The position numbers and the translations under genes were made by a program. From contig NC_079886.1 of assembly GCF_029227915.1 (NCBI RefSeq), positions 7,936,001 to 8,000,000 of the forward strand: a stretch of DNA of 64,000 nt. The letters run 5' to 3'. The notes beneath the pieces were generated by a model that was given only the letters and a program-made list of their open reading frames with translations, searched no databases and was not told the DNA's origin. The DNA is from Hydractinia symbiolongicarpus (Eukaryota; Cnidaria; Hydrozoa; Anthoathecata; Hydractiniidae). Below, in pieces: positions 45,839-54,029 of the stretch (the stretch's first letter is position 1; every line of letters begins with the position of its first letter).

Positions 45839-46112
45839 GGTTGTGATATACGATTTTATGAATCTTTAAAATGGTTTTATAATCGTGAAACCGGACGAGG
45901 ATCGCGAGGGGCTTCGTTCGCATAACCACCATGGTGGTCACAGGAATTTTCCACAGGGTAGTTGGTGGCAAACCACGGTTTATGATATCAACATCGCACC
46001 ACCATGGATCGTTTCCCGGGGGAAATGCGGGTGGGTACTCCTTCATGAAAAAAAAAATCGGGACGCGAGAGCATCACCTTCATAACATTTGATACCCGAG
46101 CGAGTAACAAAA
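45839..46112. repeat. intergenic module copy B, split by about 185 bp
   Basis: 45839-45893 matches the promoter-like half of copy A, and 46079-46112 the hairpin half. Between them is a G/C-richer insert with a 14-bp perfect palindrome ACCACCATGGTGGT near 45928 and no supported gene. The paired modules and near-identical SAP repeats suggest that SAP-RING and SAP-PolB share a duplicated 5' region. Confidence 0.6.
46090..46109 (-). terminator. imperfect hairpin at the 3' end of the 59-aa gene
   Basis: TGATACCC-GAGC-GAGTAACA is a degenerate version of the 45152-45171 stem, about 30 bases after the stop at 46141. Confidence 0.35.
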
Positions 46113-46140
46113 TCCGTTCTAGGTCTAGGTCTAGATCTAA

Positions 46141-46320
46141 TCACCTTTTGGAAGATCTCTTATCGTTATAACGTTTTTGAGATCTTAGATATGCTTCTCT
46201 GTTGTGTACCCTCCAGTTGGAACAGTATCCATACCATTCTTGTCTGGTTTCTAGGTCGATGGTGTAGGATGGATCAATATCATTCCTCGCAATCACCTCA
46301 CGCAATTTAGCTTTATTCAT
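46141..46320 (-). CDS. small basic protein, unknown function
   Basis: 59 residues from an ATG at 46320 that overlaps the stop of the preceding gene (ATGA). It begins MNKAKLREVIARNDIDPSYT and ends in a basic tail (SQKRYNDKRSSKR). The first helix resembles a SAP-like motif only weakly. The coupled start argues that it is real. Function not recognised. Confidence 0.55.
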   Translation of the reverse strand: MNKAKLREVIARNDIDPSYTIDLETRQEWYGYCSNWRVHNREAYLRSQKRYNDKRSSKR

Positions 46321-46601
46321 TCCATAAATATACTTAATCCCACGGGATTTAGCCACTTCTCTACAGTATCGTATAATTTCTCAACTTTGTTGAGTTTCTT
46401 TCTATATTTATTAATATATTCCGAGATAATTTCACGGGAAACAGAGCTGGATGGCCCTATACCGGAAAATCCCATATAAATGGGAATTCTAATAATGGTA
46501 GCGCTCCGGACTATCGTACCAATACCGGTGGTAACGACCAAGTTTTCTGAGATGCCGAGTGCAATCGCTAATCGGTCTAGTGCTTTGTTGTATTTATACA
46601 A
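46317..46601 (-). CDS. small membrane-associated protein, unknown function
   Basis: About 94 residues. A region starting near ALGISENLVVTTGIG is followed by hydrophobic/glycine-rich sequence (GIGTIVRSATIIRIPIYMG) and then a coiled, lysine-rich C-terminus (INKYRKKLNKVEKLY). The layout resembles a small hypothetical gene seen in related elements, with alternating coil, glycine-rich membrane part and coil. The frame has no ATG (first usable codon TTG), so its 5' end may be damaged or its N-terminus lies elsewhere. Its stop overlaps the next ATG. Confidence 0.5.
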   Translation of the reverse strand: MYKYNKALDRLAIALGISENLVVTTGIGTIVRSATIIRIPIYMGFSGIGPSSSVSREIISEYINKYRKKLNKVEKLYDTVEKWLNPVGLSIFME

Positions 46602-46756
46602 CTTGCTGTCGAATTTATTTCGTAATTATATCAAATCTCCATGTTGAGAATTAACTAGCTTGTCTTGATCACTCCAATAATAGGGAGTTGGATAAATATT
46701 AAGCTCGGACATTTTAGTTATTATCTTAGAAAAAACTATCCTCTAAATAATAAAAA

Positions 46757-47833
46757 ATGGCGGACATTGACATTGACCCTTTTGGAGATCATGGGAGACC
46801 GGATGAAGGTACCGATGAAACTTTTCCACTCATACCCACCGGGGACCGTACGCGAGTACATACACCAGGTGAGGAAGAAACATCATTCGGGGGTCTCAGT
46901 CAGAATACTAGAGTTTTGCAGGAAATAGTTGAAGGGCTGTATGATAGATTATCTGAAAGATTCCAACCAAAACCTGAGGTGTTATATACCGACCTGTTTG
47001 AAATTAGAGATGGTGAACTATACTACAAAGACGATAACAGGCCATTGACAAACAATGGAAGACTAAGGGCTACTGGTACTATATCAGATATATTAGGCAA
47101 AAGAAGGCTGCGTAATTTAGGCTTTGACATACCAAAAGGTAAGATTACAGCCCGACAGGCAGCTAAGCTAAACAAAATACAAGAAGAACTACCCTCATCA
47201 TCTAAAATAGAAACAGCAAGTGATGTAGAATTAGAAGCTATATCCGGGGATGTGGTAAACAGTACGGAAGATTTAATTTCATTGTTCAAACAACAATCTG
47301 TAGACCATGAAGCAACCCAGACCGGTGATCTATTTGAATATCCTATGCGTGAATTGCTAGGATTGGATAGATCATTGAGAAACATTCGGGATGAAGTTGC
47401 AAAAAAGGTTCAGCTCGAACAGCATATTGACAGAGAAAAAAACAAGTTGGAAGAGATGGAAAACACACCAAATATGACCGAGGAACAACAAAATGAAGCG
47501 AAAGAAAGGTTGAAAGGTTTGCAAAATGAGTTGAAAGGCCGGCAAAAGATTATCGATATTCTCAAAGGTAAACTTAACAGTCAAATAACAAGCATCAAGG
47601 AGACTATTGCCAAAATATTTGACAAAGATACAACATTGGGTGAGAAGATACGAACACTATTCCGTGAGCAAGGTATCACTGTTGTCAGCGTACTAACGGC
47701 ATTTGGTATGGTTATCGGCCTTCTCGTAGAAACTTTGACGCCTGGGGGTGGGGGGTCATCCACCGGTAACGCACAAAATCATGAAAGGGTGGTACAACCG
47801 AAGGTGGTGCAAAGGACCTCCGGTCCTGGATAA
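46757..47833 (+). CDS. coiled-coil virion-type protein, main part (358 aa)
   Basis: ATG at 46757. Acidic N-terminus. The middle has YTDLFEIRDGELYYKDDNRP and LGKRRLRNLGFDIPKGKITA, then a coiled coil (about 215-275, LEQHIDREKNKLEEMEN). Near residue 310 there is one hydrophobic segment (TVVSVLTAFGMVIGLLVETL), then a glycine-rich end. Family members that I recognise end in a second hydrophobic region (AAAALPG, SIVSWIL). Here that part is in the -1 frame at 47785-48036. It probably is one gene with a one-base loss between about 47785 and 47833. Likely an internal capsid or membrane-active protein; function not established. Confidence 0.75.
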   Translation: MADIDIDPFGDHGRPDEGTDETFPLIPTGDRTRVHTPGEEETSFGGLSQNTRVLQEIVEGLYDRLSERFQPKPEVLYTDLFEIRDGELYYKDDNRPLTNNGRLRATGTISDILGKRRLRNLGFDIPKGKITARQAAKLNKIQEELPSSSKIETASDVELEAISGDVVNSTEDLISLFKQQSVDHEATQTGDLFEYPMRELLGLDRSLRNIRDEVAKKVQLEQHIDREKNKLEEMENTPNMTEEQQNEAKERLKGLQNELKGRQKIIDILKGKLNSQITSIKETIAKIFDKDTTLGEKIRTLFREQGITVVSVLTAFGMVIGLLVETLTPGGGGSSTGNAQNHERVVQPKVVQRTSGPG

Positions 47834-48036
47834 AAAACAAGTTGAATGCGTTGGGATCTCTCTTGGGAAGGTTGGCGGGGACTGCCGCTGCGGCTCTACC
47901 GGGTATATTAGGATCCATAGTATCATGGATACTCAATCGGGCGAAAGAAGCGGTTGGTTGGTTGAGTCAAAACTTGTGGGCTTTTATAGTTGGAATCGGA
48001 GGTCTGATATACACCTATCTCGTGACAAAGCGTTAG
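47785..48036 (+). CDS. C-terminal hydrophobic part of the preceding gene, -1 frame
   Basis: Open from about 47785. It contains WIKNKLNALGSLLGRLAG, AAAALPGILGSIVSWIL and NLWAFIVGIGGLIYTYLV, ending TKR. Two amphipathic or membrane-spanning segments. It has no ATG of its own and continues the design of 46757-47833. It ends 17 bases before a hairpin. Confidence 0.7.
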   Translation, partial: KGGTTEGGAKDLRSWIKNKLNALGSLLGRLAGTAAAALPGILGSIVSWILNRAKEAVGWLSQNLWAFIVGIGGLIYTYLVTKR

Positions 48037-48052
48037 ATCCTTGTATAGATTA

Positions 48053-48077
48053 TATGTTACACGCATCATGTAACATA
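48053..48077. terminator. bidirectional hairpin between convergent genes
   Basis: TATGTTACA-CGCATCA-TGTAACATA, perfect 9-bp stem, between the plus-strand gene ending at 48036 and the minus-strand gene ending at 48150. Confidence 0.55.
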
Positions 48078-48148
48078 GAGTACCGGTAGTACCGGTAGTA
48101 CCGGTAGTACCTACTAGGAGTACTAGGAGTACTAGGAGTACTAGGAGT
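48078..48148. repeat. two adjacent 9-bp tandem repeats
   Basis: About three and a half copies of GTACCGGTA followed by about four of GTACTAGGA, in the intergenic gap just after the hairpin. CTAGTAGTA-type motifs also occur upstream of the genes starting at 49754 and 49267. Confidence 0.9.
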
Positions 48149-48149
48149 A

Positions 48150-48578
48150 CTATCTTTCGAAATACCACACAGCACCACCGACACCGATCATACTTAGCGC
48201 GATAAAGGCCAATTCCCTTTCATGTTGATCCTGACTCGGTGTATAAAAGTCGCTCAATACAGGTTCCCGCGGTAGATCCGTAAGAATAGATCTATCCCCA
48301 AACACTTTTTTATATTCACGCATTGCATCGTTTAGCTCTATGAATTTTCCTTCAGCCTTCTTTTCAAGTCTGAGCTGCTTATTGCTAAAGTCTACTCTCT
48401 CTTGTCTTTTACGTTGCCACAAAACCTGGGCTTTTTGTAATTGCTCTATGGCCAGATCATGACGCTTTCTTTCCTTATCAATTCTGTTTTTTGATAAGCT
48501 TGAAAAGAGATAGCTTGAGCCTGTAAAAGCCAAAGCATTGGCTAAGGCCCCTCCCAACATCATTGCAATTGAAGCCAT
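48150..48578 (-). CDS. conserved element protein with terminal membrane segments (142 aa)
   Basis: ATG at 48578. Starts with a hydrophobic/glycine segment (MLGGALANALAFTGSSYLF), then a charged coiled coil (ERKRHDLAIEQLQKAQVLWQ), LSDFYTPS, and a C-terminal membrane segment (LAFIALSMIGVGGAVWYF). I recognise the arrangement from other Polinton-like elements of cnidarians, where it accompanies the capsid genes. Likely a virion membrane or internal protein; no enzymatic motif. Next gene upstream (48581-48808) ends two bases away, so the genes are tightly coupled. Confidence 0.75.
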   Translation of the reverse strand: MASIAMMLGGALANALAFTGSSYLFSSLSKNRIDKERKRHDLAIEQLQKAQVLWQRKRQERVDFSNKQLRLEKKAEGKFIELNDAMREYKKVFGDRSILTDLPREPVLSDFYTPSQDQHERELAFIALSMIGVGGAVWYFER

Positions 48579-48580
48579 GT

Positions 48581-48808
48581 TTAGATATTTATAGTTTCAG
48601 GTATAATCTTTTGCTTAATTAAGTATTCCCTTGACATTTCACTAGCGGCGACGATGGCGACTAGCTTTCCGGTATCTTCCAAGTCAAACTTTTGAATTGA
48701 TGGTGGTGACATTTTTAACACCTTTTTTCCTAACATCGAATAGCCGACAACGAAAACGCAGACGACCGATGCGTGATATAAATCGTTGACGATAATTTTC
48801 TTATCCAT
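48581..48808 (-). CDS. small conserved membrane protein (75 aa)
   Basis: ATG at 48808. One membrane segment (ASVVCVFVVGYSMLGKKVL), then FDLEDTGKLVAIVAASEMSR and a short tail ending IIPETINI. It belongs to the small-gene set that accompanies MCP in related elements. Function unknown. It ends two bases before the ATG of 48150-48578. Confidence 0.7.
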   Translation of the reverse strand: MDKKIIVNDLYHASVVCVFVVGYSMLGKKVLKMSPPSIQKFDLEDTGKLVAIVAASEMSREYLIKQKIIPETINI

Positions 48809-48852
48809 GTTACTTCTATACTGTGAGATTATTATATCGCGAAATTATCCCT

Positions 48853-49267
48853 TTATTCCATTTCAAGTTTACTTATTCTCACAGGTGTTTTGGATTTTTG
48901 TGGTGGGGTACCCTTCGGCCCAGTTATAGAAAATAGTACATTGTCTTTCTGTTTATACACAAAATAAGCAAATCCACCAACCAAACCGATGGCTATTATT
49001 CCCCCCTATAGCGTAGTTCATAGGCTTTTCATTTGGGACGATGATAGGTTCTGCCTCTCCGGCATTGTCTTCTTGAGATGGCTGTGTATGAGGCGTCTGC
49101 TGTGTCTGAGGCGTGTGCTGTGTCTGAGGCGTCTGCTGTGTTTGTGCCATGACCGCTTTTTTATATTCTTCCCGCATTTTACGGTTGTATTCCGCCAACC
49201 TCTTACCCGTTTCAACCTTTTTAGGGTTCTTCGTTGTCACCTGAATGGGAGTCTGTTCCTCTGACAT
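48853..49267 (-). CDS. small single-pass membrane protein, frame change at a G run
   Basis: ATG at 49267. The N-terminus is polar (KNPKKVETGKRLAEYNRKM), followed by Gln/Thr-rich TQQTPQTQ repeats. After the short acidic part the ATG frame meets six Gs (near 49008), reads into a nonsense tail and stops at 48953. The +1 frame from the same point gives a clean membrane segment (IIAIGLVGGFAYFVY) and a basic tail ending at the stop 48853-48855. A one-base gain in the G run explains this. The 5' end overlaps the end of the gene at 49221-49754 by 47 bases. Function unknown; likely virion membrane protein. Confidence 0.7.
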
Positions 49268-49754
49268 CTTTATTATCTGTTGTATTACTACTACTAGTAG
49301 TATTATTATTTGCGTTTAAATTTCTTCCGGCGATATAATGCCTACCCGTAATGAGACCAACACTGAGTGGTGCTAACAATGAGCCGAATTTATAATACAA
49401 GTTACATGTGAATCTTTGAAGGGCAGAGTTTAGGAAGGGGTCATTTTCCAGGTCATTGCTCAATGCATTTTGAGAATTTATTCCCAAGACTGTACAGGCC
49501 CCCATGGAATACATGTGAATGATTGATTGTCCTAAGGACTTTACCATTTGACCTGATAGTTTAGCTTCATATATACTAAATAGTTTCTTCACCTCATCAT
49601 CTTCGAGCTTTTGAATTTGATCGTCCGTATACATTTTACCCAGGTATAGCTTGCTATTTCCGGTTAACACACATTCTAGCAATTTTTGCCTCTTACCATC
49701 CTCGGATGGAGGACCCGGAAGAGCAATTAAGTTATCAATTGCCGTTTCAGCCAT
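49221..49754 (-). CDS. conserved element protein (177 aa), unknown function
   Basis: The ATG at 49754 (MAETAIDNLIALPG) gives the form seen in relatives; the frame is open for 32 more codons upstream, with a hydrophobic stretch. Conserved blocks: LLECVLTGNSKLYLGKMYTD, YEAKLSGQMVKSLGQSIIHM and DPFLNSALQRFTCNLYYKFG, then LLAPLSVGLITGRHYI. The C-terminus is Asn/Ser/Thr-rich. It lies in the gene block between ATPase and the small membrane genes and is probably structural. No known domain recognised. Confidence 0.72.
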   Translation of the reverse strand: MAETAIDNLIALPGPPSEDGKRQKLLECVLTGNSKLYLGKMYTDDQIQKLEDDEVKKLFSIYEAKLSGQMVKSLGQSIIHMYSMGACTVLGINSQNALSNDLENDPFLNSALQRFTCNLYYKFGSLLAPLSVGLITGRHYIAGRNLNANNNTTSSSNTTDNKDVRGTDSHSGDNEEP

Positions 49755-49858
49755 TTTCAATAGCGATAGGTATTTTTTAACACAAAAATAGCAAAAACTA
49801 AGTACTACTAGTAATACTACTAGTATTATGAAATTGATATATTTTATCATTTTGTTGT

Positions 49859-50020
49859 GGTCCTATAGGAGATTTCAAGAAATCTATAGGAGTCTTATAG
49901 GAGAGTCTTATAGGAGATTTCAAGAAATCTATAGGAGTCTTATAGGAGAGTCTTATAGTAGTCTTATAGGAGATTTCAAGAAATCTATAGGAGATTTCAA
50001 GAAATCTATAGGAGTCTTAT
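49859..50020. repeat. tandem array of AGATTTCAAGAAATCT palindromic units
   Basis: Alternating TATAGGAGATTTCAAGAAAT and CTATAGGAGTCTTATAGGAG segments, each with an internal 16-bp palindrome AGATTTC-AA-GAAATCT (four copies). It fills the gap between the ATPase stop and the upstream region of the 49754 gene. Regulatory or replication role possible. Confidence 0.9.
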
Positions 50021-50022
50021 AC

Positions 50023-50049
50023 TTTTGTTACAAGACTCTTGTAGCAAAA
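50023..50049 (-). terminator. hairpin at the 3' end of the ATPase gene
   Basis: TTTTGTTACAAG-ACT-CTTGTAGCAAAA, 12-bp stem with one mismatch, 11 bases after the ATPase stop. The core TTACAAGACTCTTGTA is identical to the hairpin at 54030-54047. Confidence 0.55.
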
Positions 50050-50059
50050 AACGTCCAAT

Positions 50060-50667
50060 CTAGCAAATCACGTAAGTTCTTGGATGTTCCATTCTCATGA
50101 CTAAATGTGTGTATTTACCATCTTTTAGCCTTTCCTTAACCGTCTGGATCTCTGATCGTGATTTAATGACATCATTCTCTTCATGAATAGTTGCGAGATC
50201 TTGTCTGTCTTTTGGATACCACACATATAACATTTTAGCTTGCCGTCGTAAATTTTTTGGTATAGCGGTGTATGATTGTGTGAGTAGCCACATAGTGTGG
50301 TTTCGATGTCGTCCGCTAATGGCCAACTCTAGCAATGGCTGTCTCTTTTTGTCTAGTTTCTCATCTGCGATGATATCGTCGATCAGGAATAAGGTTTTGT
50401 ATCCGGCACAGAAATCCGTCATCTTTCGAATATAATCATATAACATACCTCCCGGCTCAATTAGAATCACATAACTGTCGTTCCAAAACCATTTTCGGTC
50501 CCTATATGTCTTATTCCATCTTAATGTTGGGCATATAATCACGATGAAATCGAAGTGATCAAAGTATTCATTCTCTAATTTACAAGACGTTTGGATTTTC
50601 CGCAGCCCGTAGGACCAACGAATAATGCTGTGTGGGGCTCTTTCATGTAAAGTGTGTTTTTCACCAT
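50060..50667 (-). CDS. FtsK/HerA-type packaging ATPase, frameshifted near the Walker A end
   Basis: The first piece (50667-50575) starts with an ATG seven bases after the MCP stop and contains the Walker A motif GPTGCGKS. It meets a TAG 30 codons in. The -1 frame (open to 50060) continues with LENEYFDHFDFIVIICPTL, Walker B TLFLIDDI, the GRHRNHTMWLLTQSYTAIPK block and an arginine-rich end. Together about 200 residues, typical of A32-like genome-packaging ATPases of Polinton and adenovirus-like lineages. A one-base loss at AAATTAG explains the break. It would drive DNA into the capsid. Adjacent to MCP and probably co-transcribed. Confidence 0.88.
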
Positions 50668-50673
50668 TCTATC

Positions 50674-51993
50674 TTAATAAAGTACATCTATAATTTCACC
50701 GTTTTGAATGTTTAGTTGAGCGTCCATGATTAGATATATATAGGCGTTTAAGGATCCTGCGGTTTCGGCGGTCTTTTCAATTTGTAGGGTGATTCCCTCA
50801 CTTGCATTTTCGATCCGTCGGCCGGTCCCATGCAGGGAGTTTTCATCTATGGTTCTGAAATCTAAATATAGAGCATATTTGTTTGTTAAGTAATCGGAGA
50901 CTTTTACATCATGTAATTGCAGATTTTTTTTGATTTCGCTGGCATTGCCATCCTTTGGTTTACCCTCGGCAAAATACTTACAAATTTCATTGTAATGTTC
51001 AAACGGCTGCATCCCTTGGGCAAAAAGTTGGTTAGGCTTACCCTCAACTATGGCGGATACCTTTTTAATTTTCGGATTGTAGAACTTACCGGTATCTCGT
51101 TTGTAGGCTTGTTCGTCTTCAAACAAAACCAATATGCCCTTCAAAGATTTACAAGGTGTATTGAATGACCAATTCCACGTTGTGTCCGACTTATCCACTC
51201 TAATTTGTCTATGTCTCAAAAACCTGTCGTATAGTAAAGCCATGTTTTCATATTCATTTGAAATGAATCTGGCTAAGGTTGGGTGTTTCACAATCTCATA
51301 TTCGAGAGATATGTTAGTTATTTTGTATTTAGCATCCGGTGCCGGTGCCGTGGCAGAACCGGAAGGTTTGGCCGGAGTTGATAATACAACCCTGTCGTAA
51401 TTATTGAATGTGATCTCATAACATAACCTATTACCTAATCCAGCTTGATAATATGGGATCGTGCTATCTAACATTTCAAAATCTAGTGGTATGGTGAACT
51501 TGTTTTTGTATGCATCAGCAATGGCTTTGTCTGAGACATCAGATGCGTCTTTATGCGAAGCGCTTACCCTCAATTTCATACAGTTTTCCGTACACCCATC
51601 ATTGGATATGATGCCTTGTCTGATTGCATTTCTCTTTTCATACTTGGTTAGCCATAAATCTCTGTAGCATCCTAAAAGATCAAAGTCATCAATGCTCAAA
51701 ATCTCGGTACCCTCAAACTTGATTGCTAACTTTTTAACAATAGCTCTTCCAATATTAGAGACTAATGTTCTTTTCGTGTCGGCTTTTGACTCGAGTTCAA
51801 CGTCGAAACTTTTTTTTGAAGTCCCTGGAACAATAACATCATCGCTACCTAAATTAGGAAACCTAATTAAAAGTAACTGGTTTTGATCAATCTCACTTGG
51901 ATTGTGTGTCACAATTACTTTTTGGTGTGATCCTTTTACACCATGAGCAGTTCTAAGAGAACGTTCAGGATTTAACCTTTTTCCGTATTCCAT
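50674..51993 (-). CDS. probable major capsid protein (double jelly roll), 439 aa
   Basis: ATG at 51993. An N-terminal strand-rich region includes LLLIRFPNLGSDDVIVPGTS and FDVELESKADTKRTLVSNIG. DFDLLGCYRDLWL and FTIPLDFEMLDSTIPYYQAG follow, the latter in the position where Polinton MCPs have a conserved loop. The C-terminus (LNAYIYLIMDAQLNIQNGEI) fits a last strand. Length is a little short of Polinton MCPs (about 450-650). Its position next to the ATPase and penton candidate supports the call. The structural fold is inferred, not seen. It would form the icosahedral shell. No frame break. Confidence 0.75.
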   Translation of the reverse strand: MEYGKRLNPERSLRTAHGVKGSHQKVIVTHNPSEIDQNQLLLIRFPNLGSDDVIVPGTSKKSFDVELESKADTKRTLVSNIGRAIVKKLAIKFEGTEILSIDDFDLLGCYRDLWLTKYEKRNAIRQGIISNDGCTENCMKLRVSASHKDASDVSDKAIADAYKNKFTIPLDFEMLDSTIPYYQAGLGNRLCYEITFNNYDRVVLSTPAKPSGSATAPAPDAKYKITNISLEYEIVKHPTLARFISNEYENMALLYDRFLRHRQIRVDKSDTTWNWSFNTPCKSLKGILVLFEDEQAYKRDTGKFYNPKIKKVSAIVEGKPNQLFAQGMQPFEHYNEICKYFAEGKPKDGNASEIKKNLQLHDVKVSDYLTNKYALYLDFRTIDENSLHGTGRRIENASEGITLQIEKTAETAGSLNAYIYLIMDAQLNIQNGEIIDVLY

Positions 51994-52064
51994 GTCTGTT
52001 AATACTTTTATTTTATTTTTACTTTTATCTCAGTTAGCGTATACTTCATTATACCTATGACCTT

Positions 52065-52625
52065 TTATTCAAACCTATTGTCTGCCATCTCTCTTATGTG
52101 AAGGACAACTGTTGTTCCCAGACTATCTTTTACCAGATTTCCATTTTGATCAGTTATTTTCAAAGTAAGTGATTGAATGTAATCACCCCTTAGTTTCTTA
52201 TATTGTGGGTTTTTGGGCTCAATATGTGTAACATCACCATACTCAGATATATGATATGTTAGCAGGTTATCGCTATATCTACCATTTTTAAGATTTAATG
52301 CATCCTCCAATTCATTCAGATTGAAATGTAATTCTGTTATGTTGGTTAGCTTATTTGTTTTGATTACTCGAGGGTCTTTGATTAATGGTGTGGATGTGAC
52401 ATCACCCGCTAAAGATGCGTTCAGCTCCCTGCCGGTGTATTTTCCTTTCGGTAGCAACTTTTCGTCTTTTCCAATGGTCACTTTTAGTGGAGCTGTGATT
52501 TCATATGTAACATTGTCCGAAAACGTCTCTATGATCGCAACTTCTTTTGTGCCGGTCTCGTTGTATATAGTGTGATACAAATAGATTGTCTTTTCACTAT
52601 TTACGTCATTTATTGTGATATACAT
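52065..52625 (-). CDS. probable penton/minor capsid protein, 186 aa
   Basis: ATG at 52625, divergent from the 397-aa gene (38-bp gap to its ATG at 52664). It has an N-terminal MYITINDVNSEKTIYLYHTI strand and a central region with KGKYTGRELNASL. The C-terminal LTLKITDQNGN...TTVVLHIRE pattern is typical of single-jelly-roll pentons of Polintons and related viruses. It sits just upstream of MCP (71 bases). The assignment rests on pattern and gene order. Confidence 0.65.
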   Translation of the reverse strand: MYITINDVNSEKTIYLYHTIYNETGTKEVAIIETFSDNVTYEITAPLKVTIGKDEKLLPKGKYTGRELNASLAGDVTSTPLIKDPRVIKTNKLTNITELHFNLNELEDALNLKNGRYSDNLLTYHISEYGDVTHIEPKNPQYKKLRGDYIQSLTLKITDQNGNLVKDSLGTTVVLHIREMADNRFE

Positions 52626-52663
52626 TCTTATATTAGAGAGTGGAATTATTTAAATCAAAAAGA

Positions 52664-53857
52664 ATGGATAGCATTTTCAAATACAACCCAAATGCGGCCT
52701 ATAAGCCAAATGGAGGACTGGACCTTCAGATATTGGATGGAAAGGATCTATACAAACATACCATTATTGTCTCCGAAAATGGCTCTTTTCCTGCTGTCTT
52801 TCCTAATATTTTTACCAATTACGAACTGAATCAAAACGAACAACGTATGAAAATATGGAATGAGCAACCGTTTAAATTATGGCAAACCCAACTCAATTTT
52901 GCCACTTGGTGTGCTTCAAGTGCTTGTGGAGTCAGTTCCGAACACCTGAAAGAAGGTAGATCTATGATCAGATCGGTACATCGTTTTCATGTCTATTATC
53001 ACATTAGACGAATCATTAAGCGCTTGCAGACACCTCTACCTTTTGAAGATAGTTTTAATCAATATGACAATCCTTATTCAAACGAAGAATTTCCAAAAAT
53101 ATGTGGTGAATATGACGTCGATTCTAATCCTATGAAATACAGAGGTCAATACTTTTTCAGCTCATATCAAAAAAGACGTAAAAACTATCCAACTCCGGGC
53201 TTGAGTTATTTCACAGACGACTCCATGACACGATGGATTGTGGAAAAATCTAATGGCTTTACAAAAACAGGCCTTGTAAAGATTTCAAGCAGTGTTAGGG
53301 CGTATGTTTATCTTGTTCTTAGTTCGCAAGCCTCGGCCCGTTCTTCTATCTTGGGTAATGATTCAAACGCTTTGACGGCTCAAAGAGTTTTTATGAACAA
53401 CCTTGAAGACATTATTAACCGTAGAGTTGATATTCAAGAGGATATTAAACGTTATCAGGATACGTTAAACTACGCTTCAAGTAAGGTTGATTATTCGGTT
53501 GGACAAGGCATTTATATGTTACCTAGTGACATGAATCTCAAAATTAAAACAGTGGTGGTAGGTTACAACAACAAGATTTTGATATCGGGTGAAGATCTGA
53601 CCATTGGGATTAATCGAAAGGTTAATGTTATCGAAAAAACAGCTGAATCACATAAAAAGATTCCTGATAGGACATCTGGTCCTATTCCTATTCCAAGGAC
53701 CTCCAGTCCTTATAAAGACATTACTGATAAACATATTACTGATAAACACATTACTGCACCTTACCACAAAGATACTCCTCCTACACACGAAGATGAGAAG
53801 ATCGCTCTTGTGATTGCTATGGCAACAGGTTATTTCATATGGTATTTGTTTAGATAA
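52664..53857 (+). CDS. large conserved element protein (397 aa), unknown function
   Basis: The ATG at 52664 (MDSIFKYNPNA) is preferred over the one eight codons upstream because the family begins there. Conserved blocks: FPNIFTNYELNQNEQRMKIW, NEQPFKLWQTQLNFATWCAS, SMIRSVHRFHVYYHIRRIIK, FEDSFNQYDNPY and SSKVDYSVGQGIYMLPSDM. A Pro/Thr-rich linker with DKHIT repeats follows, and a final membrane anchor (IALVIAMATGYFIWYLF). I recognise it as a recurrent gene of cnidarian Polinton-like elements. Probably a virion or entry-related structural protein; this is inference. No frame break. Confidence 0.7.
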   Translation: MDSIFKYNPNAAYKPNGGLDLQILDGKDLYKHTIIVSENGSFPAVFPNIFTNYELNQNEQRMKIWNEQPFKLWQTQLNFATWCASSACGVSSEHLKEGRSMIRSVHRFHVYYHIRRIIKRLQTPLPFEDSFNQYDNPYSNEEFPKICGEYDVDSNPMKYRGQYFFSSYQKRRKNYPTPGLSYFTDDSMTRWIVEKSNGFTKTGLVKISSSVRAYVYLVLSSQASARSSILGNDSNALTAQRVFMNNLEDIINRRVDIQEDIKRYQDTLNYASSKVDYSVGQGIYMLPSDMNLKIKTVVVGYNNKILISGEDLTIGINRKVNVIEKTAESHKKIPDRTSGPIPIPRTSSPYKDITDKHITDKHITAPYHKDTPPTHEDEKIALVIAMATGYFIWYLFR

Positions 53858-53876
53858 AGAATGACGTCAATTAAAT

Positions 53877-54021
53877 GTCAATCAAACCAGAATAACAATA
53901 GAGAACAATGCATTCCTTACATACCAAATATCCTTAGCAACGGCTACTTTCGTTTTGACTTTTTCTTATGTAAACAACTTTCTGGTATGTAAAATCCTAT
54001 TGTTATAAGCGTTTGATTGAC
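53877..54021. repeat. 145-bp imperfect inverted repeat
   Basis: Outer arms GTCAATCAAAC...AATAACAATAG (53877-53901) and its complement at 53997-54021. Inner arms TTACATACCA and TGGTATGTAA at 53917-53926 and 53983-53992. Placed between the last gene and the right TIR. It may be a MITE insertion or a structural signal of the element. Confidence 0.75.
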
Positions 54022-54029
54022 ACATGGTT

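Noticed and set aside
45807-46085. ORFs on both strands in the gap upstream of SAP-RING
   Set aside because: No conserved motif, and they cross the duplicated intergenic module.
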